Positions 8,614 through 17,644 of a stretch of DNA of 64,000 nucleotides are shown one piece after another. Source of the stretch: Oscillatoriales cyanobacterium. Lineage in GTDB: Bacteria > Cyanobacteriota > Cyanobacteriia > Cyanobacteriales > Microcoleaceae. Positions within the stretch are counted from its first letter, which is position 1. Each line of letters begins with the position of its first letter. The translations under genes and the position numbers were made by a program. Location: NCBI GenBank assembly GCA_004292955.1, contig RDXX01000015.1:186001-250000 (forward strand), given 5' to 3'. The notes beneath the pieces are model-generated. The model was given only the letters and a program-made list of their open reading frames with translations. It made no database searches and was not told the DNA's origin.

Positions 8614-9150
8614 TTAATCTTCCAGGGGTTTCAAATTTAAAGCTTTTTGCATAGTTGCTAGTTCGTCGCGGTGAGCTCTGACAGTAACAAAGCTTTTAGT
8701 TGGGCTTTCCGAGTCAGCAACTGATTCGAGTTTGAGAATGACTTGCTCGGAGCGTCCGGCTTTTTTCCAGTAAAATACTCCCGTCAACGGCGACAGCAGT
8801 ACCAAACCTAGGAAAATTTGACCTTGCTGTGGTACTAGCATTCCCAAAACCAGTCCCAAGCAGAGAGCGCCGCCTGCACTCAACAGGGTTAAAAAGATAG
8901 CTAGAAACCAACTCGGCCGCACAAAACCCTCAAAGGTGACTTTATAGTTGGGGGCATCAACGGCTGCAACTCGGTAAGCCCTAGAAGCAAAATACTCTTG
9001 TAGCTGGGTTAACAGTAACTCTTGGGCGCTCTCGGAAGCAAGCTTGACTTGTTCGATGCGATCTTTGACTGAGGCCTTGATGAAGAAAAACAAGCCAACA
9101 GCCAACAGCAGCGTCATCACAAAGGTTGAAGAAAGAACAGTAGTATCCAT
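8614..9150 (-). CDS. CCB1-like cofactor assembly of complex C protein (DUF3529)
   Basis: A 178-residue protein starting MDTTVLSSTFVMTLLLAVGL. It has an N-terminal transmembrane helix (~8-24) and a central hydrophobic hairpin (WFLAIFLTLLSAGGALCLGL and IFLGLVLLSPLTGVFYW, ~80-128), then a soluble tail. Length, the FIKASVKDR stretch after the first helix and the overall layout match the cyanobacterial/plastid CCB1 family (formerly DUF3529). That family helps attach the covalent c' haem to cytochrome b6 in the thylakoid membrane. The role is by family only; no other ccb gene is nearby. The spacer to the tnpB fossil holds no gene. Confidence 0.65.
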   Translation of the reverse strand: MDTTVLSSTFVMTLLLAVGLFFFIKASVKDRIEQVKLASESAQELLLTQLQEYFASRAYRVAAVDAPNYKVTFEGFVRPSWFLAIFLTLLSAGGALCLGLVLGMLVPQQGQIFLGLVLLSPLTGVFYWKKAGRSEQVILKLESVADSESPTKSFVTVRAHRDELATMQKALNLKPLED

Positions 9151-9471
9151 CGGTAGAAGTTTGTGTAAGTGAAATTATCTACTATGACTTTACATAAGTT
9201 TACAGAAGAAAGCGATCGAGGACTTACGCAGACACTTTTTAACCCAAATTCTCGCCAAGCTTTCTAGCAATGCGTTTTTCTCCCCATCACCCAATTCCCA
9301 TATCTCCCCATCATCCTTAATTCTCAAGTGACAATGCGTAAGTCCTGACGTAGTGAATCGCTACTCTAATCGCTGTGCGGCGGCGATGCTGGCAAAGCGA
9401 AGGCAATCGGACAATTCGCTTTGCTAGTAGCACCGCATCTCAAGGGTTTAGGCATCCGATTTCAACGCCTG

Positions 9472-9864
9472 CTAACCCGTGTGACCAGTTTCCAAGGCAC
9501 GGGGACGACGGCCAGACGCGCCGTTTCCCTGACCGATGTACTCGTGCCACAGACGAGCCAGGTCTTGAGCTTGATGCCGCCACTCAGGGAGGATTTGATA
9601 CATCCGGCGGGGGCGGCCGCGTCCTTCTACTTTTTTCCAGTAACCGGTAATGACGGCTTCATCTTCGAGAAATTTCAAAGCGCTGTAGAGGACGGTATCA
9701 GAAAGTCGGTAGATGGGGAATTCCCTTTCTAGTTGTCCGATGAGTTCTGTACCGTAGGAATCTCCGCGCAATAACACCGAGAGAATGTAGCACACTGCCA
9801 GTTCCTTGTTTAGATAAACAGGAGGGGGGTCTTGAAAAAATTGATAGATATGTTCAAATTTCAT
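9472..9864 (-). CDS. PadR-family winged-helix transcriptional regulator
   Basis: A 130-residue protein. Residues ~15-95 form the PadR winged helix: ELAVCYILSVLLRGDSYGTE, YRLSDTVLYSALKFLEDEAV and GRGRPRRMYQI, the last being the wing with the family's R-x-R-x-Y-x-I pattern. PadR proteins repress transcription and respond to phenolics or other signals. In cyanobacteria the circadian factor Pex has a related DNA-binding domain, but I cannot say this is Pex. The last ~25 residues are unlike the family and may be a lineage-specific tail. It stands alone, so its target is unclear. Confidence 0.85.
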   Translation of the reverse strand: MKFEHIYQFFQDPPPVYLNKELAVCYILSVLLRGDSYGTELIGQLEREFPIYRLSDTVLYSALKFLEDEAVITGYWKKVEGRGRPRRMYQILPEWRHQAQDLARLWHEYIGQGNGASGRRPRALETGHTG

Positions 9865-10267
9865 CTGTCTTGTCCGCTGGAAACTCTCGTGATACCGTCA
9901 GGTTAACGGGAGAGGAAAGCGGGGCGGGGTGTGCCGCTTCCTAAGGATTAAGTGGGAATGGGGGAAACAGAGGTGCAGTATTTCCCCAGTTGTGTTGATA
10001 GCCGGAACTGTTGTGCTGCACTTCGGTAATGTTTGCTTGCGCCAAGGTTGAGGAGCGCTCACATAACTAGGGTAACTTTACTTTCTCTTCCAATCTATCG
10101 CAGCGACTATTGCCAAGTGTGCGATCGCACGGAAGAGTTGCACTTATTTCGGGGGTTAGTGTTTTAACTCAAACTCAGAAGTCGCAACCCCCAAACCCTC
10201 TGCGTTCCTGGTTTGTGGGCTATGGTTTGTCAGAGTTCGCCGGCTTTTTCGGGCAGAAATTTTGCCT
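9865..10267. other. Intergenic region
   Basis: These 403 bp hold the upstream region of the PadR gene and the downstream flank of the DUF751 gene. I see no gene, terminator or repeat I can support. Confidence 0.5.
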
Positions 10268-10471
10268 TTAAACCGGACTCAGACCTAACATGGCGCGCAG
10301 TGTAAAAGTTAGAAACACAAAAGTCGCTACAATCGAAGTAATCAGGGCGATCGCAGTTGCCGGTCGATCGAGCAGAGGTTTGAGTCGCTCGAACAGGAAA
10401 AAAAAGATTCCCAGACACACAGTAATCAAAAAACGAGGGTAGCGAGAGATGTTATTAATGAAATCTTGCAT
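10268..10471 (-). CDS. DUF751 family small membrane protein (Ycf33-like)
   Basis: A 67-residue protein from ATG 10469-10471 (MQDFINNISRYPRFLITVCL); a GTG lies two codons further upstream but the ATG matches the family start. Two transmembrane helices are visible (ITVCLGIFFFLFE ~16-28 and AIALITSIVATFVFLTF ~39-55), with the conserved ERLKPLLDRP loop between them and TLRAMLGLSPV at the end. This matches DUF751, found throughout cyanobacteria and as Ycf33 in some plastids. The function is not established. In many cyanobacteria the gene precedes rbfA, but no rbfA follows here. Confidence 0.85.
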   Translation of the reverse strand: MQDFINNISRYPRFLITVCLGIFFFLFERLKPLLDRPATAIALITSIVATFVFLTFTLRAMLGLSPV

Positions 10472-10905
10472 GAGCACCGGTGGGGTAAAGTGTTACAGCT
10501 CGATCTTTGACTGGTAACACTTGTGAGCGAGTTAGACAATTTTGGCACAGCCGGAGCTAAATCTGCCGATCGGGCGATCGGTCATTTTTCAAGGGCGATG
10601 CTAACATATATAATTCTAACGAAAAGTTTTGTGAGAGCGATCGGGTCTGAGTCTGTTCAATGCCGGAACGCGACCTCCGTTCAACAGTTGACCGCTTGAC
10701 AGTTGACCGCTTGACAGTTTGAGAGCGACCTCTACCTATAAGTCCGAGGATTGGAGTAATGAATAGTCTGATTTTAATTTCTCCCTCAAAGCGTTCCGGC
10801 TTTCAACCAATTCTTTCTGGTAACGAATGAGAGAAGTATTTCTATTCAGTTGTAGTTGTGAGTTGTAGTTGTGATAAATATTATAGGGCTGTTATTTCTA
10901 CCTAA
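10472..10905. other. Intergenic region with short repeat
   Basis: This divergent spacer separates DUF751 and the adenine methylase. A repeat of TTGACAGTTGACCGC units lies at ~10678-10722. AGTTGTAGTTGTGAGTTGTA-type sequence lies just upstream of the methylase. No gene is visible. Confidence 0.5.
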
Positions 10906-11781
10906 ATGTCTGCTGCCGCACCTTCTTTCGTCTTGCCGCGTCCATTTCTGAAATGGGCTGGAGGCAAAACAAGGTTGATTGGACAATATCAACCTTATTT
11001 TCCTAAAAAGTTCACCACTTACTACGAGCCTTTTTTGGGCGGCGGAGCCGTATTTTTTTACTTAGCACAACAGCACCCTTCTGTGCAAGTTGTGTTAACA
11101 GATATTAATCCTGAGTTGATTAATGCTTATCGCTGTGTCAGGGATAAAGTTGAGGATCTGATTGAGCTTTTGTTAGAGCACGCTTCAGAGCACAGCAAGG
11201 ACAATCCAGCCTATTATTACTCGGTGCGATCGCGATCCTACAACACAGATACAGAAAAAGCAGCACGGCTAATCTACCTCAATAAAACTTGTTACAACGG
11301 CCTCTACAGAGAAAACTCCAAAGGTGAATTTAATGTTCCCATAGGCAGATACAAAAATCCTAACATTTGTCAACCAGAATTATTGCGATCGGTCTCATCT
11401 CTACTCGAACCAGCTCAAATTGAAGTGAGAAAATTCGATCGAATTTTAGATTTTGCTACAAGCAGCAAAGACTTTGTTTATTTTGACCCGCCTTATTATC
11501 CTATCAGTTCTACTAGCGATTTCACAGCTTACAGCCGCGAGAACTTCAAACAAGCCGAACAGATAAAGCTTAGAGATGTTTTTGCAGAACTTGCCCAACG
11601 GGGTGTCAAAATTATGCTGTCTAATTCTAACTGCGATTTCATCGATAAAATATACAGCGATGCTGAAGCTTTTAAAATAGCTCATCTCCCTCAGCAAATT
11701 GAAATATCAGCGTCTAGGGGAATTAACTCTAAGAGTTCCAAGCGCGGCAAAGTCAAGGAATTATTAATAAGTTCAATTTAA
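10906..11781 (+). CDS. Solitary D12-class N6-adenine DNA methyltransferase (Dam/DmtA-like)
   Basis: A 291-residue protein of the Dam/M.DpnII class. Visible motifs in order: PFLKWAGGKTRL (~13-24, AdoMet-binding motif X), YYEPFLGGGAVFFYL (~38-52, motif I), RLIYLNKTCYNGLYRE (target-recognition side) and FVYFDPPYYP (~188-197, catalytic DPPY). It transfers a methyl group from AdoMet to adenine, most probably in GATC, as shown for Dam relatives and the Anabaena enzyme DmtA. No restriction endonuclease gene flanks it, so it looks like an orphan methylase. GATC is the core of the HIP1 palindrome that saturates this genome. Site specificity is inferred from family, not seen. Confidence 0.88.
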   Translation: MSAAAPSFVLPRPFLKWAGGKTRLIGQYQPYFPKKFTTYYEPFLGGGAVFFYLAQQHPSVQVVLTDINPELINAYRCVRDKVEDLIELLLEHASEHSKDNPAYYYSVRSRSYNTDTEKAARLIYLNKTCYNGLYRENSKGEFNVPIGRYKNPNICQPELLRSVSSLLEPAQIEVRKFDRILDFATSSKDFVYFDPPYYPISSTSDFTAYSRENFKQAEQIKLRDVFAELAQRGVKIMLSNSNCDFIDKIYSDAEAFKIAHLPQQIEISASRGINSKSSKRGKVKELLISSI

Positions 11782-12458
11782 CTAAACACCAAAATCCACT
11801 CTCTATCTAGTCGAAGTTGAGTTAGTTAGGTGTAGGGTGCGCCGCCACCGAAAATCCCTCAAGAAAAATTGATAATGTAACCGTTCCACACCTGTGATTG
11901 CACGGCCTGTGGAAACAAACCCATTTTTGGATAGCAATGCTTTTCGTCGATATCAACCACAAAAAGTTTAGAAACAGTGTCAAAAAATTGGCAAAAAAAA
12001 GGAATTATTACCTATTGACTTGTCTGGACTTTAGGTGGTATATTTTAGATAATGGAAGTGGTGAGTCTAACTTTAATTTTGCGACTATTCCCATTATTAA
12101 ATTGTACTTCCAAAAAACTTCAGAGTCAAGCGGTTAACTCGAAAAAAAAGGGCGATTTTTTTCACTTTAATAAAATTAAAATATTTGAATGCTGGGTTAT
12201 CGTAAATAATAGCAGTTTCCCCAAAAAAAGCAACTGTAGGGAAGGGGAAAATGGCGATCGCGATCGGTAATGCCTGATTAGAGATGTTTGTTAGCCCAAG
12301 TAATGAAAGCTTCGAGCTTGTGAGCCCCCAAAAGATTTTGATTTTAGGGAATTTGCTTTTTAAACCAGTCGATCGAACCTTGCCCATTACTCACAAGTTA
12401 AGCTAAAAGCACTGTTGTCAATGAGTAATCTTACTCATTTTTTTTACCGAGATACCAA
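11782..12458. other. AT-rich intergenic region next to an IS remnant
   Basis: These 677 bp are markedly AT-rich and contain only short frames without family resemblance. A perfect hairpin (ATGAGTAA-TC-TTACTCAT) followed by eight T lies at 12421-12444 and could terminate plus-strand transcripts. Part of this region may be IS flank, but I could not identify terminal inverted repeats. Confidence 0.5.
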
Positions 12459-13962
12459 TTAAAATATGACTCCATTTGTTCCTTTATTATTGAAAAAAAA
12501 TTGTTCGGGACTTCTTTGAGTTCCAGGGAAAGGAGAAATAATTAGCCTGATCTGAGGTTTTCGTTGTCGCTTAACAATCCCTAAATCTTGATTTTTATCG
12601 TCAGCAAAATACTTAACTTTCGTCAGAAGCTAATCCTTTTTGATAGGCAACAGAAAAATGATACATTCCCCGATAAATCATTTCTAATGAAACACGTTCA
12701 ATTGGCACTCCTAATTCATCTGCAACGGCATCCCCTAAGTCTACCAAAACCGCATAAAATAGCCAGGTAGCCCAGATTTGGAGCTGAATTCCGTTGACAG
12801 AACCTGTCCATAAATAACTTAAATTTAGGAGTCTCTTTACTATACAAAAGGCGTCTTCAATTCGCCAGCGTCTTTGATATAAATCTGCCACTACATAGGG
12901 GGCAATATTTCGGGTTCTCGGACACTCGTCAGATAAGAACGCCAGCTATTTTTCGAGCGAATTTGTACTAATCTTATAGTCAAACTTGGTGTCTTTTTTG
13001 TCCCTGCACCTATCTGGATTATCTGGTCTTTGACATTATAAGTATTGGTTAATACCCGCTTGACTTGATAAGATGCACCTTGGGAGCATCTCATTTTTGC
13101 AAAAAGCATTTTTTTTTACAGTGCGAGCTTAAGAGCTCGCGTATTGTACAATACGCGAGCTCTTAAGCTCGCACTACTACAAATGCAAAACTGAGATACA
13201 CCCTGCACCTTTCTTAATTTGAGTGATAAATCCAATTTCTTGCTCAATTGATTTTGACCAAAAAGCGAAGTGATAGAAGCCTCTATCCAGTAACAGCAAA
13301 GTTTTTGGCTTAACTGTTTTTAGTAAATCTTCTTCCCAATGGGTATCTGCTTGTTTCGGATTTGTCCAAAACCAAATTTCTTCGGGAAGATGAGTTACTA
13401 GGTCTATTATTACTCACATTTTTCCGGATAATTTACCAATTGGAACATCTGATAAACTTTCTAGTTTACGAAATAATGCTTCTAATGTTGAGCCGTCTGC
13501 TATGCAGATATTTTCAAAGTTTTTTAAGGCAAATTGTACGCTATCTGGTAATGGTCTCGACTTTCTCATCAACCATTTTTGTCGAAAATGAGGTACTAAT
13601 TCTTTAAATACTTTTTCAAACAAAATAGCTCTCAAAGTTAAAAATCTGAGTGATAATGCTTGTTGGCTAATTTCTTGTGGCTGACATCATAAAAAGCCTT
13701 CTCTCTTTAATAATCTGGTTAATTTTGTTACTCCTGCTACGTCTCGCCATAATAAACTTAATACAGAGGCCATCATTAACGGTAGTGTTAGAATTCTATC
13801 TCTTAAATTTAGTTGGCGATAAAAAGTTTTTTGGGCCGCCATTGCTGGAATTAATAAATCTTCCAGGTGATTCGCGATCGCTTCGTTTTCTACTTGAGGA
13901 CGATTTTTTTTCTTTGCACGATCTCGGTTGATTCGTTTTTTGCTACTCATAAACTGGTTCAA
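12459..13962 (-). pseudogene. IS4-family transposase pseudogene, split by a MITE
   Basis: The minus strand encodes an IS4-type DDE transposase in pieces. The N-terminal part is SSKKRINRDRAKKKNRPQ... with LLIPAMAAQKTFYRQL; the first Asp block is ENICIADGSTLEALFRKL; the second is TLLLLDRGFYHFAF; the C-terminal Y-x2-R-W-x-IE block is LYQRRWRIEDAF. Breaks: TGA at 13687-13689 and TGA near 13411-13413 in the same frame, an insertion at 13082-13203, a frameshift near 12893 and another near 12614. The frame then continues as YFADDKNQDLGIVKRQRKP to a stop at 12459-12461. Removing the insertion and one duplicated octamer restores GFITQIKKGASYQVKRVL. It is inactive. No inverted-repeat ends were found. 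Confidence 0.85.
13082..13203. mobile_element. MITE family A, copy 1, inside IS4 transposase
   Basis: A 122-bp element with imperfect ends GGGAGCATCTCATTTTTGCA and, at the right end, the complement of GGGTGTATCTCAGTTTTGCA. The centre is a near-perfect palindrome (GTGCGAGCTTAAGAGCTCGC arms). It is flanked by the identical octamer TGCACCTT at 13074-13081 and 13204-13211, a target duplication. It carries no gene. It shares both ends, but not the palindrome, with the element at 20709-20823. Confidence 0.88.
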
Positions 13963-14057
13963 TTATGGCTCAACTGCTTACCCGGTCAAGGTTTCATCCT
14001 ATTTTACCTCTTGCAAGTCTACCCCCTTGACAATTTGCACTTTTTCTTAACTTGTCA

Positions 14058-14097
14058 CAAATGGTCAACCGTCAACCGTCAACCGTCAACCGTCAAC
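14058..14097. repeat. STRR heptamer array (GTCAACC)n
   Basis: Four to five GTCAACC units abut the stop codon of the hybrid kinase gene. Confidence 0.85.
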
Positions 14098-14100
14098 AGA

Positions 14101-16974
14101 CTACTTTTGCGGGCGCTGATATTTACTCAATAAATCAGCAAAGCGTTTGTAATCCAAAGGCTTCCTCAAATACTCCGCCGCTCCCAATTCTAAACCATGA
14201 TTTTGATCGTCCAAAAAAGTCAACATAATCACCGGAATATTAGCTAACTCCGGATCGGCTTTCAAGGCCGAGAGAACCGCCCAGCCGTCCATACTCGGCA
14301 TCATCACGTCTAGAGTAATCGCATCAGGTAGCGACTCCTTAGCTAACTCAAGCCCTGCCTCACCGCTAGCTGACGAGAGTACCCGAAATCCTTGTTTCGA
14401 CAAGCAGCGGGCGATCAAATCTCGCGAGTCAGGATCGTCGTCAATTACTAGCACAGTCGCAGCATCAGGAAGTTCCAGCGCTTGCGATCGCACTTCTTGC
14501 TGCGCCGTTTCTTCCGGTGTTCGATCGCCCTCGGCTTCTTTCTCGATTTTAATCGCCATCGGCAAGCGAATCGTAAAAGTAGAACCGCAATCAAACTGGC
14601 TCTCAACTGTAATATCCCCGCCCATCATCTGGCAAAACTTTCGGCTAATAGTAAGCCCCAAACCCGTGCCACCGTACCTGCGGGTAGTCGAATCGTCCGC
14701 TTGTGAAAAAGCTCCAAACAGCCTCGAAATCTGATCGTCAGTCATGCCGATGCCCGTATCGGTGACTTGAAACACGATCGAATATTTGTGAAATTCAGAG
14801 GCAATATCCGAGATATCCTCGGAATTCTCCACCGGCAAAACTTCCGATTCTTCCTTCCAAACATTAATTGTAATTTTGCCTCGATCGGTAAACTTAGCAG
14901 CATTGCTGGCCAAATTCAACAGCGCTTGCCGCAGCTTCGCCGAATCAGCGTAGATCGTACCAATATCGCGATCGCAATTGACACTCAAAGTATTGCCATT
15001 TTTCCCCACCAGCGGTTGAACAGTAGTCATAACCTGATCGACTAAATTCAAGACATCAAAAGTCTCCAGGAAAAGAGTCATCTTTCCTGCTTCTATTTTA
15101 GAAATATCCAGGATGTCACTAATAATGTTCAGCAACTGCTTGCCTGCCATATTAATGCTTGCCAAATCCATCACAAACTCTTCTTCGCCGAGTTCAAGAG
15201 CCTCTTCTTGCAGCAGCTCGCTGTAGCCAATAATCGCATTTAAGGGCGTCCGCAATTCGTGAGTCATATTTGCCAAAAACGTGCTTTTCGCGCGGTTAGC
15301 AGCTTCCGCAGCGTTCTTAGCAATTTCCAATTCACCCGATCGCTCTTCTAGCTGTCGTTGCCGCACCTCCAAACCTTTGAGCAAACTGCTAATTTGCTGA
15401 GCCATTGTATTGAGAGTAGAAGATAGAACTCCGATCGCATCATTAGACACCACAGGCGATCGAGCCGTCAAATCACCGCTCGCAATCAGTTGGGCAGTTT
15501 CCCGGAGCAAACCCAAATTCCGAATAATCGCCGACACCGACACACAAGCAACTATACCTGCGATCGAACTCAAAACCAAAGCCCCCACCAGCCAACTCTG
15601 AGTGCGACTCGCCACAGCCATAGTTTGCTCGGCCAGCACCGCCATTGTTGCCTCCGCAGCCCCCGCTGGAGCTGATGCTGCCTGCATCGCCAGCAAAGAG
15701 TTCTTCATCTCCAAAGAACCCATCCACCCGACTCCCACCGCCATCCAAGCGATCAGTACCATGATCACAAACAGCCCGAGCAAAGAAGCCCTAGTACCCA
15801 CAGAAATCTGCTTCGGACTTAGTGCGGCCGCCCAAGGGTAGCTTTTGAGAAAAGGATCCGGCTGTACAGGTGCCCCGGAATTCCAAATCTCCTCAATTTG
15901 ACCGTCCGATCGCACCTGACCAATCCGCACTGTTTTCCAGGTATGCTGAGTTTTGGCATCTATTTTTACCATGCCAGAAGGCGCTGCAAACTCAATATTT
16001 TTAGCAGCCGCCCTGACTTTAATTACATCTATCGAACCAGCTTTTTCTACTGCTTTCTTCCACAGATAAACCCCCAAATAAGCCGCTTCGATTGGGTCAT
16101 CCGTGACACGATTTTCCCCGTATCTCGCTTTATAATCCTTAACAAATTTCTGATTTTCCGCTGTATCAACAGTTTGAAAATAGTTCCAAACCACCCAATG
16201 TCCGGCAATATTGGACGGCCCTATCGCCCGTATTTCCTCTTCTGCCACGCTAACCGACATCACCGGCAAATCCTCCGGTTTCAAACCAGCTTCCCGCAGA
16301 CGAAGGAAAAAAGCCACATTGCTGTCGCCGTTAAGACTGTTGAGAATCGCATCCGGTTTCACTGCTAAAATATGTGCGATCGCCTCGTCCACCTCCCTCG
16401 AACCCAGTGGCAGATACACTTCCCCCGCCAACTCTCCTCCGAGTGCAGCCAGTTGAGCTTTCACAATCAAATTTGCCGTCCGGGGAAAAATATAATCAGA
16501 ACCCAACAGGAAAATTTTCCGCTTCCCCTGAGCCAGCAAGTAATTCACCCCAGGTACAATCTGTTGGTTCGGGGCCGCACCAGTGTAAAAAATATTCGGA
16601 CACTGTTCTAGCCCTTCATACTGTACCGGATAAAAGAGCAACCCATTGCCGTACTCAAAAGCCGGCAGTACCGCCTTGCGACTAGCCGAAGTCCAACAAC
16701 CAAATACCACCGCCACCTGCGATTCTTGGAGCAATTGCTTAGCTTTTTGAGCAAAAGTCTGCAAATCGCTGGCTCCATCTGCTATCACCGCTTCCAAGGG
16801 GCGTCCGAGTACCCCTCCCGCCGCATTAATTTCCTCAACAGCCAACAGCGTCGCATCTTTTACAGAAATTTCGCTGATGGACATAGTTCCCGTCAGCGAA
16901 TGCAACACGCCTATTTTGATCGGCTCACAAGTTTGGCCGGCTGCTTCGAGGGGGTTACTGCTGCTTGCTCCCAT
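14101..16974 (-). CDS. Hybrid histidine kinase with UrtA-like periplasmic-binding-protein sensor
   Basis: A 957-residue fusion. Residues ~17-390 are a type I periplasmic-binding fold of the urea/short-chain amide class ([59 protein letters not shown]). Two hydrophobic helices follow ([17 protein letters not shown] ~400-416 and [20 protein letters not shown] ~463-482). Next come HAMP (~488-540), a coiled coil, HisKA with [20 protein letters not shown] (~575), HATPase ([28 protein letters not shown]) and a C-terminal receiver domain with [10 protein letters not shown] and [15 protein letters not shown]. It is likely a sensor of urea or a similar amide. There is no signal peptide or leading membrane helix before the sensor, and an in-frame stop lies directly upstream of the ATG. 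No urt genes are nearby. Confidence 0.85.
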   Translation of the reverse strand: MGASSSNPLEAAGQTCEPIKIGVLHSLTGTMSISEISVKDATLLAVEEINAAGGVLGRPLEAVIADGASDLQTFAQKAKQLLQESQVAVVFGCWTSASRKAVLPAFEYGNGLLFYPVQYEGLEQCPNIFYTGAAPNQQIVPGVNYLLAQGKRKIFLLGSDYIFPRTANLIVKAQLAALGGELAGEVYLPLGSREVDEAIAHILAVKPDAILNSLNGDSNVAFFLRLREAGLKPEDLPVMSVSVAEEEIRAIGPSNIAGHWVVWNYFQTVDTAENQKFVKDYKARYGENRVTDDPIEAAYLGVYLWKKAVEKAGSIDVIKVRAAAKNIEFAAPSGMVKIDAKTQHTWKTVRIGQVRSDGQIEEIWNSGAPVQPDPFLKSYPWAAALSPKQISVGTRASLLGLFVIMVLIAWMAVGVGWMGSLEMKNSLLAMQAASAPAGAAEATMAVLAEQTMAVASRTQSWLVGALVLSSIAGIVACVSVSAIIRNLGLLRETAQLIASGDLTARSPVVSNDAIGVLSSTLNTMAQQISSLLKGLEVRQRQLEERSGELEIAKNAAEAANRAKSTFLANMTHELRTPLNAIIGYSELLQEEALELGEEEFVMDLASINMAGKQLLNIISDILDISKIEAGKMTLFLETFDVLNLVDQVMTTVQPLVGKNGNTLSVNCDRDIGTIYADSAKLRQALLNLASNAAKFTDRGKITINVWKEESEVLPVENSEDISDIASEFHKYSIVFQVTDTGIGMTDDQISRLFGAFSQADDSTTRRYGGTGLGLTISRKFCQMMGGDITVESQFDCGSTFTIRLPMAIKIEKEAEGDRTPEETAQQEVRSQALELPDAATVLVIDDDPDSRDLIARCLSKQGFRVLSSASGEAGLELAKESLPDAITLDVMMPSMDGWAVLSALKADPELANIPVIMLTFLDDQNHGLELGAAEYLRKPLDYKRFADLLSKYQRPQK

Positions 16975-17644
16975 AGGGTTTTAGATACTTTTTACTAATA
17001 ACAGAAATTTTAGTTCAATCCTGCGGGAAGTTAGTCCGGAGGCTAACTCTGGTTTAGCAGATTATTTCACCCGATCGCCACACAACTTGACAATTGCTGC
17101 ATCTTGTTGATTTTAACGGTCAAACCTTCCTGCATTGACTTAATTCTGCACTAACCTGTCACCGATTTTTCTCTCAATCTGTGACGGAGGTCTAAGCAGC
17201 CTCATCAAACAAACGGTAGAACCCACTTGTGCAATGCAGCAGAAAAATTATCTCCCTCTTGCCTTTTACACTCTCCCACGCTCTCATCCATCTCCTCTCC
17301 CCAACTCATTCACCGCCTAGCTGCGTGCGAGTCACCAACTAATAGCACCTACTCAGACACTATTCCCATTCCCATATCTTGCTTCCGGGAGATGTAACTC
17401 TCGGTAGATTGCTCTTAGTATAATACTCAAACCTCAAAACTCACCCACTCTTCCCCAGCCCCTATCACCCTTCAGGCAGAGGGAACTCTCCGTGCTTTAC
17501 CTTAGGATCGAGGTAAGGTCAACTTTGAATTAGCCTTGTTAAAAATATGTTTGGCATAAATTAGGGTTGTCAGCAGTTGCCAAAATACCTAGATTTACCT
17601 AGAAATAAAAGTTAATTCAAGGGTGGTCAGTAGATTTAAGATAG
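16975..17644. other. Intergenic region
   Basis: These 670 bp separate two divergent genes and hold no supportable gene. Near the right end, ATACCTAGATTTACCTAGAA at ~17585-17604 resembles TTTACCTAGATTTTTAAAAG found just after the TnpB-related gene, so it may mark an element end. Confidence 0.5.

Noticed and set aside
9375-9732. Two plus-strand frames overlapping the PadR gene
   Set aside because: They are antisense to a well-supported PadR regulator and show no domain.
11898-12387. Short frames in the AT-rich region next to the IS4 remnant
   Set aside because: No ribosome-binding site, no recognisable domain and AT-biased composition typical of chance frames.
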